Shown: positions 17,904 through 26,858, numbered from the stretch's first letter. The stretch is DNA of 64,000 nt from CBDFKQ01 sp965248855 (GCA_965248855.1 CBDFKQ010000027.1:89563-153562); one strand, 5' to 3'. Notes: generated from the letters alone by a model not told the origin. A program made the numbers and translations.

Positions 17904-18998
17904 ATGATAATGATTATCTTTTTCTCCATATTTTTATTAATCGACACTTTGGTAATATTTTTATTCCTCCAAAGGAAAATATTTGGAATAAATCCGTCAG
18001 GTGAAAGATTGTTACGAATTGAAAAGTCGGCAAATTATGTGAATGGCTCTTTTCAAAATTTAGTACCGACAGAAATTATTTTAAAGGAGGCTTCCTTTAT
18101 AAAAATGATGTTCCAATTTTTTAATAAATCTGCAAGTACTGCACCACCAAAAATTTTACCTTCAGTTAAAACTGATTTAATAAATTTAAAGTTAATTGAA
18201 CCAACTATTATCTGGTTTGGACATTCGTCGTATTTTATCAAATCAAAACAATATAATATATTGGTCGATCCGGTGTTTAGCGGCCATGCATCACCTGTTT
18301 CGTTCATTGGAAAAGCATTTGAAGGTTCAAACAATTACAGTACTGAGGATCTTCCAAATATTGATATTCTCATCATCACTCACGACCATTATGATCATCT
18401 TGATTATGAAACAGTGACAAAACTAATACCTAAAGTTAAAAAGATTTTCACACCACTTGGTGTTGGTGCACATTTAGAATATTGGGGTTTTAAAAATGAA
18501 ATAATTACAGAACTTGATTGGTGGGAAATTAAAAATATATCAAATAACGTTGATATTGCTGCAACACCTGCAAGGCATTTTTCAGGAAGAAAATTTAAAA
18601 GGGGAAAGACATTGTGGGCATCGTTTGTTTTAAAAATTGAAGGTTACAATTTATTTTTAGGTGGTGATTCTGGTTACGGAAATCATTTTAAAGAAATAGG
18701 AGAAAAATTTGGTCCTTTTGATTTAGTATTATTAGAATGTGGCCAGTATGGCGATAAATGGCCATTTATACACATGCTACCCGAACAAACTGTTGAAGCT
18801 GCAATAGATTTAAAAGCAAAAACCTTATTACCTGTTCATTGGGGAAAATTTATTTTATCTACGCATGATTGGAATGAACCAATAAAACGGGCGGTAAATG
18901 CGGCAATTAAAAAAAATATTAATATTGTAGTGCCAATGATAGGCGAAGCAGTTGTTTTAAATACTGACCATCCTTTAAATAATTGGTGGGATTTTTAA
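17904..18998 (+). CDS. Membrane-anchored metallo-beta-lactamase-fold hydrolase (NAPE-PLD/RomA-like)
   Basis: 364 residues with an N-terminal membrane helix (1-22). The metal motif H160-D-H162-Y-D164-H165 is complete, preceded by IIWFGHSSYFIK and followed by PARHFSGR, GDSGYG and LPVHWGKF, which give the remaining ligands. This arrangement is seen in N-acylphosphatidylethanolamine phospholipase D-like and RomA-like hydrolases. A phospholipid or acyl-lipid substrate is plausible but unproven. The next gene begins 15 bases downstream, so the two are probably cotranscribed. Confidence 0.88.
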   Translation: MIMIIFFSIFLLIDTLVIFLFLQRKIFGINPSGERLLRIEKSANYVNGSFQNLVPTEIILKEASFIKMMFQFFNKSASTAPPKILPSVKTDLINLKLIEPTIIWFGHSSYFIKSKQYNILVDPVFSGHASPVSFIGKAFEGSNNYSTEDLPNIDILIITHDHYDHLDYETVTKLIPKVKKIFTPLGVGAHLEYWGFKNEIITELDWWEIKNISNNVDIAATPARHFSGRKFKRGKTLWASFVLKIEGYNLFLGGDSGYGNHFKEIGEKFGPFDLVLLECGQYGDKWPFIHMLPEQTVEAAIDLKAKTLLPVHWGKFILSTHDWNEPIKRAVNAAIKKNINIVVPMIGEAVVLNTDHPLNNWWDF

Positions 18999-19012
18999 TC
19001 TAATAATAAAAA

Positions 19013-20203
19013 ATGGAAAATATTCTACAATCAAATATTAAAATTAATAATAAAAGAATAGAATCTATTGATCTTTTAAGAGGAATAGTAATGATTATTA
19101 TGGTGTTAGACCATGTGAGAGATTATTTCCATGCTGATGCTTTTCTATTCAACCCGACAGATCTTAGTCAAACAAATGGATTAATCTTTTTTACCAGATG
19201 GATTACACATTTTTGTGCGCCGGTTTTTATTTTTTTAACCGGACTATCAGCTTACATAAATGGACAAAATATTGGCCGGAAACAAATCTCAGCCTTTTTA
19301 TTAAAAAGAGGTTTTTGGTTGATAATTTTAGAATTTACAGTAGTTAATTTCGGTTGGTTCTTCAATATTCATTTTCATTTTTTTGCTTTGCAGGTTATAT
19401 GGGCAATCGGAGTTTGTATGATGGTTTTGGGTTTATTAGTTTATTTACCAAAACCACTTCTTTGGTTAATTGGAATTTCAATTTTCATCTTTCATAATTT
19501 AATTGATTTTATAAATATCCCTGATGATAGTTTTATCAATTTTTTCTTTAAATGGAAATTCTATCATACAGATTTTGCAAATATTGTTACTGCTTATCCA
19601 ATAATTCCCTGGATTGGGATAATAACTTTAGGTTATTGTTTTGGGGAATTTTATAACAAAAATTTTGATCCTTCACGGAGAAAAAAGATTTTATTATATA
19701 CCGGATTAATATCAGCTACACTTTTTATTATTATCAGGTTCATCAATTTTTATGGCGATCCTTCTGTGTGGTCAACTCAGTCATCCACCTTCTTTACTAT
19801 TTTATCGTTCTTAAATACTACCAAGTACCCTCCTTCACTTTTATATTCCTTAATGACATTGGGGCCGGCTTTAATATTTTTGTCTCAATCGGAAAATATC
19901 GATAACAAAATAAGTAATAAAATAATTACCATTGGCAGAGTACCCATGTTTTTTTATCTTGTTCATATTTATATTATTCATTTACTGGCTATTATAATAA
20001 TTAATTTTACAGGCCATAATTGGTCAGAAATGATTTTAAGCAAATGGGTTACAGCAAACGAAAATCTAAAAGGTTATGGTTTTAATTTGGGAATTGTATA
20101 TTTAATTTGGATAATATTAATAATCGCGATTTATCCGCTGTGTAAATTGTATGAAAATTATAAAAGAAATAATAAAGATAAATGGTGGTTAAGTTATCTT
20201 TAA
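19013..20203 (+). CDS. DUF1624 / heparan-alpha-glucosaminide N-acetyltransferase-like membrane protein
   Basis: Polytopic protein with about ten predicted helices (396 residues). The N-terminus RIESIDLLRGIVMIIMVLDH with the catalytic-type histidine and the following VRDYFHADA are the family signature. The human homolog transfers acetyl groups across the lysosomal membrane; bacterial members are uncharacterised and the acceptor here is unknown. Likely an operon partner of the upstream hydrolase. Confidence 0.88.
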   Translation: MENILQSNIKINNKRIESIDLLRGIVMIIMVLDHVRDYFHADAFLFNPTDLSQTNGLIFFTRWITHFCAPVFIFLTGLSAYINGQNIGRKQISAFLLKRGFWLIILEFTVVNFGWFFNIHFHFFALQVIWAIGVCMMVLGLLVYLPKPLLWLIGISIFIFHNLIDFINIPDDSFINFFFKWKFYHTDFANIVTAYPIIPWIGIITLGYCFGEFYNKNFDPSRRKKILLYTGLISATLFIIIRFINFYGDPSVWSTQSSTFFTILSFLNTTKYPPSLLYSLMTLGPALIFLSQSENIDNKISNKIITIGRVPMFFYLVHIYIIHLLAIIIINFTGHNWSEMILSKWVTANENLKGYGFNLGIVYLIWIILIIAIYPLCKLYENYKRNNKDKWWLSYL

Positions 20204-20209
20204 CAATAT

Positions 20210-20237
20210 TTTGTTTTTACGAATAAAAAGTAATTTG
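20210..20237 (+). promoter_or_regulatory. Possible promoter of the deoxyhypusine-synthase-like gene
   Basis: TTTG at 20210-20213 and TAATTTG at 20231-20237, a one-base-short version of TAnnTTTG, with a 17-base spacer. It would give a leader of roughly 45 bases. Weak but correctly placed. Confidence 0.3.
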
Positions 20238-20288
20238 TTATCTTAAATATTAAAACACATTTTAAATAAAAAATTTAATCATAAGACT

Positions 20289-21260
20289 ATGAAAGGCCCG
20301 ATATCTCAATTTGTTGAAAAACATTATTTACATTTTAATGCTGCTGCATTAGTTGATGCTGCCAAAGGATATGAAACGCATTTGTTGGAAAATGGGAAAA
20401 TGATGGTAACTATTGCGGGTGCAATGAGTACTGCTGAATTAGGAAAATCATTGGCAGAGATGATCAGGCAAGATAAAATTAGTATTATATCTTGCACAGG
20501 TGCCAATTTAGAAGAAGATATAATGAATTTGGTAGCTCACTCACATTATAAAAGGGTACCTAATTACAGAGATTTAAGCCCACAGGATGAATGGAATTTA
20601 TTAGAAAATCATTATAACAGAGTAACAGATACTTGCATTCCTGAAGAAGAGGCTTTTCGCCGCTTACAAAAACATATTCATAAACTTTGGCAAGATGCCA
20701 ATGACAGTGGAGAAAGATATTTCCCTCATGAATATATGTATAAAATGTTGTTAACTGGGGTGTTGGAACAATATTATGAAATTGATCCGGAAAATAGTTG
20801 GATGCTTGCTGCAGCAAAAAAGAACTTACCTATAGTAGTACCGGGCTGGGAAGATTCAACAATGGGAAATATATTCGCTTCTTACTGTATTAAAGGTCAA
20901 ATAAAACCTGTTACAATGAAAAGCGGAATAGAATATATGACTTTTCTTGCTGATTGGTACATAAAAAATTCAGAAGGAAAGGGAGTTGGATTTTTTCAAA
21001 TCGGTGGGGGTATTGCAGGTGATTTTCCAATTTGCGTAGTGCCTATGTTATATCAGGATATGGAAATGGAAAATATTCCATTTTGGAGTTATTTCTGTCA
21101 AATATCTGATTCAACAACGAGTTATGGATCTTATTCCGGTGCTGTACCAAACGAAAAAATAACGTGGGGAAAATTAGATATTACTACCCCAAAGTTTATT
21201 GTAGAGTCTGATGCAACAATAGTTGTCCCTTTAATTTTTGCTTATATTTTAGGTTGGTAA
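20289..21260 (+). CDS. Deoxyhypusine synthase family protein
   Basis: NAD-dependent aminobutyl-transfer enzyme of the deoxyhypusine synthase fold (323 residues). Family features are AGAMSTAELGKSLAEMI, SCTGANLEEDIMN, FQIGGGIAGDFPICVVPM and ITWGKLD; K295 in the last is at the position of the lysine that forms the enzyme-aminobutyl intermediate in deoxyhypusine synthase. Bacteria lack eIF5A, so such proteins are thought to act as homospermidine synthases or on another acceptor. The nearby genes at 24442 and 25344 make putrescine from agmatine, which supports a polyamine role. A strong terminator follows. Confidence 0.88.
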   Translation: MKGPISQFVEKHYLHFNAAALVDAAKGYETHLLENGKMMVTIAGAMSTAELGKSLAEMIRQDKISIISCTGANLEEDIMNLVAHSHYKRVPNYRDLSPQDEWNLLENHYNRVTDTCIPEEEAFRRLQKHIHKLWQDANDSGERYFPHEYMYKMLLTGVLEQYYEIDPENSWMLAAAKKNLPIVVPGWEDSTMGNIFASYCIKGQIKPVTMKSGIEYMTFLADWYIKNSEGKGVGFFQIGGGIAGDFPICVVPMLYQDMEMENIPFWSYFCQISDSTTSYGSYSGAVPNEKITWGKLDITTPKFIVESDATIVVPLIFAYILGW

Positions 21261-21310
21261 ATGCTTATTTTCATAAAGATTGCAGGTAAAATATATTGAT
21301 TTCTTTACAA

Positions 21311-21350
21311 AATAAAAATGGCATTGAAAAATTTCAATGCCATTTTTATT
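21311..21350. terminator. Bidirectional terminator between convergent genes
   Basis: Perfect 19-base inverted repeat (arms 21311-21329 and 21332-21350, core ATGGCATTGAAA) with A-runs on the left and T-runs on the right. It separates the deoxyhypusine-synthase-like gene from the convergent lysine-rich protein gene. Confidence 0.85.
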
Positions 21351-21364
21351 TTCAACTGATATAA

Positions 21365-21889
21365 CTATTTCTTATAAGTATCAGTTACATACATTTTATT
21401 TCCTGCACTGTTTACGTAGTATCTTCCACCTTTTGGACCTTCGTAAACTGTACGGCCTTTATCATCTTTTCCAATTGCTTTGTCAGCACCTGCTACTTTC
21501 TTTAAAACCGCGGGTTCAGCCTCTCTCTCTTCTTCTTTTTTTGTTTCTTTTTTAGTAACTGTTTCTTTTTTTACAGTTTCCTTTTTACCTTTTATTTCAG
21601 TTTCCTTTTTTTCGGTTTCTTTTTTTGTTACCTCTTTAGCTTCTTTTTTTTCCTTTGCTATCTCTTTGGCTTCTTTTTTTTCCTTTGCTGCTTCCTTAGC
21701 TTCCTTAGCTTCCTTTTTTTCCTTTGCTTCTTTTTTTTCTTCCTTCTTTTCTACTTCCTTCTTTTCTGTTTTAGTTGATTTTACTTCTTTTATTTCCTTT
21801 TTTTCTTTAGTTTTTGGTTTTGCCTGACCAAAAGTATTAATTGTAGCAAATAGGCAAATAAATCCTAAAATAAATGATAGTTTTTTCAT
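21365..21889 (-). CDS. Secreted lysine/glutamate/alanine-rich protein with a C-terminal basic GGxYY motif
   Basis: 174 residues. A signal peptide (1-21, ending NTFGQA) is followed by about 90 residues of KEAKEKK-type low complexity, predicted as one long charged helix. The last 35 residues are different: GRTVYEGPKGGRYYVNSAGN then KMYV. This resembles the short basic adaptor repeat described in chlorovirus proteins (PF08789), also found at the ends of some bacterial secreted proteins. The role is unknown; the helix plus small globular tip suggests a cell-surface spacer or binding module. Confidence 0.75.
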   Translation of the reverse strand: MKKLSFILGFICLFATINTFGQAKPKTKEKKEIKEVKSTKTEKKEVEKKEEKKEAKEKKEAKEAKEAAKEKKEAKEIAKEKKEAKEVTKKETEKKETEIKGKKETVKKETVTKKETKKEEEREAEPAVLKKVAGADKAIGKDDKGRTVYEGPKGGRYYVNSAGNKMYVTDTYKK

Positions 21890-22005
21890 GAATTACTATA
21901 AGTTTGATTGTTATGTAAATTACATGCCAATTTAAAAAAAAACATTAACATACAATTATTTTTTAAGCAAATTTATCCTACAAACAACTTTTTTAAATTA
22001 TTATT

Positions 22006-22926
22006 ATGATTTGGCTTTTTTCATCTTTCGTTATATTTATTATTTATATTTTTTATTGGTTTATAAGCAGGAAACAACGAAACAGAAAGAAAATATTAAA
22101 AGCAGAGTTTCCAAAACAATGGGAAGCCATTTTAAATGAAAAAGTTGCATTTTATGTAGGTTTGCAGGAAGAGGAAAAGATCCGTTTTAAACAATTGATA
22201 CATATTTTTATTAACGAGAAACGAATCGTTGGCATTAAAACAGAAATAAACGACGAAATAAAATTATTAGTTGCCGCCAGTGCTATCATCCCTGTGTTTG
22301 GATTAAAAAATTGGGAATATGATAATTTAGGAGAAATATTTGTAACCGATGGTTCGGTGAAAGATTATGAAATAGATAAAGAGCACTCTAATTCTATACT
22401 TGGTCAGGTACAACCAATGTTTGGTCATACTTATTATATGACATTATCAAAACAATCTCTATTACACGGTTTTAACGCCGGCGACGAAGAAAATGTAGGA
22501 ATTCACGAATTTGCTCATATTCTTGATGAAGCTGACGGAGTAATTGATGGCATACCTTCAAGTTACTTATCACCCGAATTAATTCCTCAATGGATCAGTA
22601 TTGCCGATGAAGAAATGAGTGAAATAAAAAAAGGAAAATCGACTATAAATGAATATGGTGCTACTAACAGAGCGGAGTTTTTTGCAGTTTCTACAGAATA
22701 TTTTTTTGATAAGCCAAAAGATTTATTAAATGAAAACCCTACATTATATAATTTACTTAAAAAAACTTACCATCAGGATCCGGTTAAATTTTTTAACTTC
22801 GATCTTAATACGATTTTTTACCCTTATGGAAAAAAGACAGACAGGAACGCACCTTGCCCTTGTGAAAGTGGACTAAAATTTAAAAAATGTTGTTTAAAAA
22901 AAGATAACCAATCACATTCTGAATAA
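22006..22926 (+). CDS. M90-family (MtfA-like) zinc peptidase with C-terminal SEC-C motif
   Basis: 306 residues with an N-terminal membrane helix (3-20). The zinc motif H167-E168-F-A-H171 lies in GIHEFAHILDEADG, with the family region ASAIIPVFGLKNW before it. MtfA in E. coli is a soluble peptidase linked to Mlc and glucose transport. The last 27 residues are a SEC-C motif (C284-P-C286...C295-C296), a zinc-binding tail best known from SecA, which is unusual on this peptidase. The DUF4442 gene follows after 45 bases. Confidence 0.88.
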   Translation: MIWLFSSFVIFIIYIFYWFISRKQRNRKKILKAEFPKQWEAILNEKVAFYVGLQEEEKIRFKQLIHIFINEKRIVGIKTEINDEIKLLVAASAIIPVFGLKNWEYDNLGEIFVTDGSVKDYEIDKEHSNSILGQVQPMFGHTYYMTLSKQSLLHGFNAGDEENVGIHEFAHILDEADGVIDGIPSSYLSPELIPQWISIADEEMSEIKKGKSTINEYGATNRAEFFAVSTEYFFDKPKDLLNENPTLYNLLKKTYHQDPVKFFNFDLNTIFYPYGKKTDRNAPCPCESGLKFKKCCLKKDNQSHSE

Positions 22927-22950
22927 TGTATAATTAATTTTTAAAATTAA

Positions 22951-22971
22951 TTTATTGATATTGATATAATC
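22951..22971 (+). repeat. Dispersed intergenic motif, copy c
   Basis: TTTATTGATATTGATATAAT, a diverged copy that ends directly at the ATG of the DUF4442 gene. Confidence 0.35.
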
Positions 22972-23505
22972 ATGAAATTATTTCCGACAGAGAAAGTAGA
23001 AAATAACAAATCGTATTGGATAAGAATCTTATTTAATTTAGCGCCTCTTTATATTGCAACAGGTGCCAAAATAAAATTTTGTTCTTATGATTTTAAAGAA
23101 ACTCACGTAAAACTAACTAAAAACCTGCTTACCAGAAATTATGTTAATACAATTTTCGGCGGAAGTATGTATAGCAGTATCGATCCTATCTACATGCTTA
23201 TGCTCATGCAAATTTTAGGAAAAAATTATGTAGTATGGGATAAAGCTGCCACCATTAGATTTATTAAACCTGCTAATAAAATATTAAAATGCAGATTTAT
23301 AATATCAGATGAGTTGGTAAAGAATATAAAAGATAAAATCAAAAATGAAGGTGAAATGAATTTGGAATTGGCACTTGAGTACCTTGATGAAAATGAAAAA
23401 CCATGTGCTTCTTTTACCAAAACACTTTACATAGCCGAAAAGAATTTTTATATCGAGAAGAGAAAAAACAAAGGGCAATCAATTGACTATAAGCCAAGAT
23501 ATTAA
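22972..23505 (+). CDS. DUF4442 hotdog-fold protein
   Basis: 177 residues, hotdog-fold family related to acyl-CoA thioesterases. Typical features are the conserved helix FNLAPLYIATGAKIKF, the RNYVNTIFGGSMYSSIDP segment around the central helix, and the closing strand MNLELALEYLDENEKPCASF. Homologs are often annotated as DUF4442 or YiiD-like thioesterases; substrate unknown. Two small hairpins follow the gene. Confidence 0.85.
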   Translation: MKLFPTEKVENNKSYWIRILFNLAPLYIATGAKIKFCSYDFKETHVKLTKNLLTRNYVNTIFGGSMYSSIDPIYMLMLMQILGKNYVVWDKAATIRFIKPANKILKCRFIISDELVKNIKDKIKNEGEMNLELALEYLDENEKPCASFTKTLYIAEKNFYIEKRKNKGQSIDYKPRY

Positions 23506-23534
23506 TAATTTTTAAATTATTTTTATTCCCCATT

Positions 23535-23596
23535 ATGTAGAGGTTTATCTCTACATATCTTTTATAAAAAATAGCATTGATATTTATAATGCTATT
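23535..23596 (+). terminator. Two consecutive hairpins after the DUF4442 gene
   Basis: Hairpin 1: ATGTAGAG / CTCTACAT with loop GTTTAT (23535-23556). Hairpin 2: AATAGCATT / AATGCTATT (23570-23578 and 23588-23596). Neither has a long T-run directly after it, so termination is plausible but not certain. Confidence 0.45.
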
Positions 23597-23647
23597 ATTG
23601 ACCCCTCGTAAATTGTTACTCGGTTAGAATGATTTTTTAATACTGAT

Positions 23648-24253
23648 ATGTTGCAGAATATTGAACATTCTATTAAACATTTTAATAATAACATTATGGA
23701 AGCTCAAGCACAAATTGATAATCAGTTCTCTAAACTGAGAGACATGATAGAGCATATTAAAATTGCCATGCTCACTACTCTCGACGAAAAGGGGAATTTA
23801 ATCAGCAGACCAATGGCTGCACAAAAAGTAGATAATGAAGGCGTGATATGGTTTTTTACTAAAAAAAATTCACCAAAAGCTAATGAACTACAAAAAGATG
23901 AAAGAGTAAATCTTAGCTTTTCAAATTTAGATAAACAATTATATGTTTCGGTTTCAGGTGCTGCGCGTGAAGATGCAGATCGTACTAAAATAGATGCCTT
24001 ATGGAATCCGGAATTGGATAAATTGTTTCCATATGGAAAAGATGACCCGAATTTAACATTATTAAGAGTTGAAATTCACCTTGGTGAGTATTGGGATGGT
24101 GCCAATAATAAAATGATACAATTATTTAATATTGTATCAACACTAACAAGTGAAAACTCATTCCAACCTTCCGAAAATGAAACGATATCCTTGGATCAAG
24201 CACACAACGATCCAAATTTACTTACAGTACCGTTTAAAATAGATTCTTTTTAA
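23648..24253 (+). CDS. Pyridoxamine 5'-phosphate oxidase-like general stress protein
   Basis: Split-barrel flavin-binding family related to general stress protein 26. Visible signatures are HIKIAMLTTLDEKGNLISRP, GVIWFFTKKNSPKANEL and NLSFSNLDKQLYVSVSGAAR. Two starts are possible: ATG at 23648, or ATG at 23696 giving MEAQAQIDNQF, which is closer to the length usual for the family. Length 201 or 185. A terminator follows at 24277. The reaction is unknown; most relatives bind flavin or F420-like cofactors. Confidence 0.85.
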   Translation: MLQNIEHSIKHFNNNIMEAQAQIDNQFSKLRDMIEHIKIAMLTTLDEKGNLISRPMAAQKVDNEGVIWFFTKKNSPKANELQKDERVNLSFSNLDKQLYVSVSGAAREDADRTKIDALWNPELDKLFPYGKDDPNLTLLRVEIHLGEYWDGANNKMIQLFNIVSTLTSENSFQPSENETISLDQAHNDPNLLTVPFKIDSF

Positions 24254-24276
24254 AATTCGAAAAATTTATATAACAC

Positions 24277-24310
24277 AAAACAGCTTCAAAATATGAAGCT
24301 GTTTTTTTTT
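24277..24310 (+). terminator. Rho-independent terminator
   Basis: Stem AAAACAGCTTCA / TGAAGCTGTTTT (24277-24288 and 24294-24305) with loop AAATA and nine T in a row. It closes the stress-protein gene. Confidence 0.88.
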
Positions 24311-24344
24311 GTATATTATTAAAAATTTATATTTACAGTAAAAC

Positions 24345-24374
24345 TTTAGTACTGATAATAAATTTTTACTTTTG
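24345..24374 (+). promoter_or_regulatory. Predicted promoter of the agmatine-to-putrescine genes
   Basis: TACTTTTG at 24367-24374 matches TAnnTTTG. TTTA at 24345-24348 matches three of four bases of the -33 box with an 18-base spacer. The leader would be about 60 bases. Confidence 0.4.
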
Positions 24375-24441
24375 TGAATAATAATTGAATACTAAACATT
24401 TCAGATTATTAATTAAATGATCTGAATAATTCATTCCATAT

Positions 24442-25317
24442 ATGTCAAAAAAAGTAAATGTTGGTTTGGTTCAAATGTCATGCACAAGCGATAAAGCGGA
24501 TAATTTAAAAAAATCAATTATAAAAATTCGAGAAGCAGCAGCAAAGGGAGCACAAGTTATTTGTCTGCAAGAACTATTTCTTTCTTTATATTTTTGTGAT
24601 ATTGAAGATTATGGCAATTTTAAGTTGGCAGAAGCCATACCGGGTCCATCAACCGAAACCTTAGGTGAACTTGCCAAAGAATTGGGAGTTGTAATAATCG
24701 CTTCACTTTTTGAGAAACGAACTGAAGGATTATATCACAATACAACTGCAGTGTTGGATGCCGACGGAAAATATTTAGGAAAATATAGGAAAATGCATAT
24801 CCCTGATGATCCTGGATTTTATGAGAAATTTTATTTCACTCCGGGTGATTTAGGTTATAAAGTTTTTAATACCCGATATGGCAAAATTGGTGTTTTAATT
24901 TGTTGGGATCAATGGTATCCCGAAGCAGCAAGGATAACATCTTTAATGGGAGCAGAATTTTTAGTTTATCCGACGGCGATAGGTTGGGCAGTTGATCAGG
25001 ATGAAAAAACAAATATAGAACAGTATGAGGCATGGCAAATAATTCAACGATCACATTCTGTTGCAAATGGAGTTCATGTGGTTTCTGTTAACCGTGTCGG
25101 AGAAGAAGCAGGAGTTAAATTTTGGGGAGGGTCATTTATTTCAAATCCTTTCGGTAAAATATTATACCAAGCTTCACATAACAATGAAGATGTAATTGTG
25201 CATGAATTGGATCTTCAAAAAACAGATTTTTATCGTACCCATTGGCCATTTTTGCGAGATAGAAGAATTGACAGTTATCAACCCATTACCAAAAGGCTTT
25301 TGGATGAAGAAAATTAA
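24442..25317 (+). CDS. aguB: N-carbamoylputrescine amidase
   Basis: Nitrilase-superfamily amidase that converts N-carbamoylputrescine to putrescine, CO2 and ammonia. The catalytic triad is visible: E44 (CLQELF), K117 (KYRKMHIPDD) and C154 (LICWDQWYPEA). The segment FTPGDLGYKVFNTRYGKIG is typical of this subfamily, and length 291 agrees. The agmatine deiminase gene follows after 26 bases and supplies its substrate, which makes the assignment secure. Confidence 0.95.
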   Translation: MSKKVNVGLVQMSCTSDKADNLKKSIIKIREAAAKGAQVICLQELFLSLYFCDIEDYGNFKLAEAIPGPSTETLGELAKELGVVIIASLFEKRTEGLYHNTTAVLDADGKYLGKYRKMHIPDDPGFYEKFYFTPGDLGYKVFNTRYGKIGVLICWDQWYPEAARITSLMGAEFLVYPTAIGWAVDQDEKTNIEQYEAWQIIQRSHSVANGVHVVSVNRVGEEAGVKFWGGSFISNPFGKILYQASHNNEDVIVHELDLQKTDFYRTHWPFLRDRRIDSYQPITKRLLDEEN

Positions 25318-25343
25318 TATACCGTTTTTAGAAAACAGTTGTA

Positions 25344-26393
25344 ATGATAAATTTTGAAAAGTATCCTTCCGAACTTGGTTATTTTTTCCCTGCAGAATGG
25401 CACCCGCATGTAGCTACATGGTTAAGCTTTCCACATAAAGAAGAATCATGGCCGGGTAAAATTCAAAGTATTTATCCTGTGTATGCTCAGTTTGTCAAAA
25501 TACTGGCTGAAGGTGAACGGGTTAGAATAAATGTGAGTGATGAAGTAATGAAATCTTTTGCCGAAAATATTTTTTTAGCTGCAGGAGTAAATATGCAGCA
25601 AATAGATTTTTATTTTAACCCTACCAATGATGCATGGTGCCGCGATCATGGACCTGCTTTTTTAATAAATCCACAAGCTGAACAAAAAAAAATAATTGTT
25701 GATTGGAATTATAATGCGTGGGGCGACAAATATCCGCCTTATGATTTGGACGATGTAGTGCCTACAAAGATTGGCGAAAAATTTAATATTCCGGTTTACC
25801 ACCCGGGTATCGTGATGGAAGGTGGTTCTGTTGACTTTAATGGTGAAGGTACATTGTTGACAACAAAAGCGTGTTTGCTTAATCCTAATCGCAACCCGCA
25901 TTTAAACCAACAGGAAATTGAAGAATATTTACATCGTTATTATGGAGTAAAAAATATTTTATGGTTAGGCGATGGAATTATTGGTGATGATACTGATGGA
26001 CACATTGATGATTTAACCAGATTTGTAAATAAGGATTCTGTAGTTACTATTATTGAAAAAAATAAAGCTGATGAAAATTATCAAATTCTACAGGATAATT
26101 TAAAAGCTTTAAATAAGTTGAGATTAGAGAATGGAAAACAATTAAATATAATTGAGTTACCAATGCCTAAGCCGATAATTTTTGATGATCAGCGTTTACC
26201 GGCTTCTTATGCAAATTTTTACATCAGTAATAAAAATGTAATTGTGCCAACATTTAAAGATGAAAATGATGAAAATGCTTTAAATATCTTACAAGATTGC
26301 TTTCCGGATAGGAATGTAATTGGTTTAGATTCTACAGATATTATTTGGGGCTTGGGTAGTTTTCATTGTTTAAGCCAGCAGGAGCCGGAATAA
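25344..26393 (+). CDS. aguA: Agmatine deiminase
   Basis: Guanidino-modifying enzyme that converts agmatine to N-carbamoylputrescine. Visible active-site parts are WCRDHGP, EGGSVDFNGEGTLLTTKACL, the metal-like acidic motif GDDTDGHIDDLTRF and the catalytic cysteine C342 in GLGSFHCLSQQEP. Length 349 is normal. It is cotranscribed with aguB. Arginine decarboxylase, the source of agmatine, is not in the window. Confidence 0.95.
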   Translation: MINFEKYPSELGYFFPAEWHPHVATWLSFPHKEESWPGKIQSIYPVYAQFVKILAEGERVRINVSDEVMKSFAENIFLAAGVNMQQIDFYFNPTNDAWCRDHGPAFLINPQAEQKKIIVDWNYNAWGDKYPPYDLDDVVPTKIGEKFNIPVYHPGIVMEGGSVDFNGEGTLLTTKACLLNPNRNPHLNQQEIEEYLHRYYGVKNILWLGDGIIGDDTDGHIDDLTRFVNKDSVVTIIEKNKADENYQILQDNLKALNKLRLENGKQLNIIELPMPKPIIFDDQRLPASYANFYISNKNVIVPTFKDENDENALNILQDCFPDRNVIGLDSTDIIWGLGSFHCLSQQEPE

Positions 26394-26400
26394 ATTTTTA

Positions 26401-26445
26401 TTTTAAATATTGATTGCATATTAAATATGCAATCAATATTTAAAA
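26401..26445. terminator. Bidirectional terminator, 22-base perfect palindrome arms
   Basis: Arms 26401-26422 and 26424-26445 are perfect reverse complements around a single base, with core ATTGATTGCATATT. Both ends are T/A runs. It sits between convergent aguA and the DUF4332 gene. Confidence 0.85.
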
Positions 26446-26450
26446 TATGA

Positions 26451-26858
26451 TTAGTGTGATACTTTAGGATCTAAAGTTTTTGCTTCTTCAATCATTTCTA
26501 TCAACATTTCAACAGAAGGTACACGATTAGTAAGATTTTTAACTTCGTTTACCTGAACAAGTTTTAAATGTAAATTTTCAGCATTTCTCGTTCTGAATTC
26601 TTTAACTGTATCAACTCCCGAAGCTTCTAATAATTCTGAAAATTGACCTGCAATCCCTTTAATTCTAAATAAATCTGCATGATTTACCCATGTAAGTATT
26701 TTAGATTCATCGATACTGGTTTTTTCCGCTATCCCGCTTCTGCCTTTTTTGTGAGCACCTTCTTTCAGTAATTCTTCAACCGTATTTATTCCGATTTCTT
26801 TTAATTTGCCGGCGAAAACCGGGCCTATTCCTTCAATGTCTTCGATATTGTATGCCAT
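26451..26858 (-). CDS. DUF4332 helix-hairpin-helix protein
   Basis: 135 residues from the ATG at 26858 (an upstream in-frame ATG at 26906 would add 16 residues before MAYNIEDIEG and is less likely). It begins with the helix-hairpin-helix unit IEGIGPVFAGKLKEIGINTV and has a second unit around LFRIKGIAGQFSELLEASGV. DUF4332 proteins are thought to bind nucleic acid or act as adaptors; no function is established. Convergent with aguA. Confidence 0.85.
   Translation of the reverse strand: MAYNIEDIEGIGPVFAGKLKEIGINTVEELLKEGAHKKGRSGIAEKTSIDESKILTWVNHADLFRIKGIAGQFSELLEASGVDTVKEFRTRNAENLHLKLVQVNEVKNLTNRVPSVEMLIEMIEEAKTLDPKVSH

Noticed and set aside
21480..21827. Serine/phenylalanine-rich plus-strand frame
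   Set aside because: It is the reverse reading of the KEAK low-complexity repeat.
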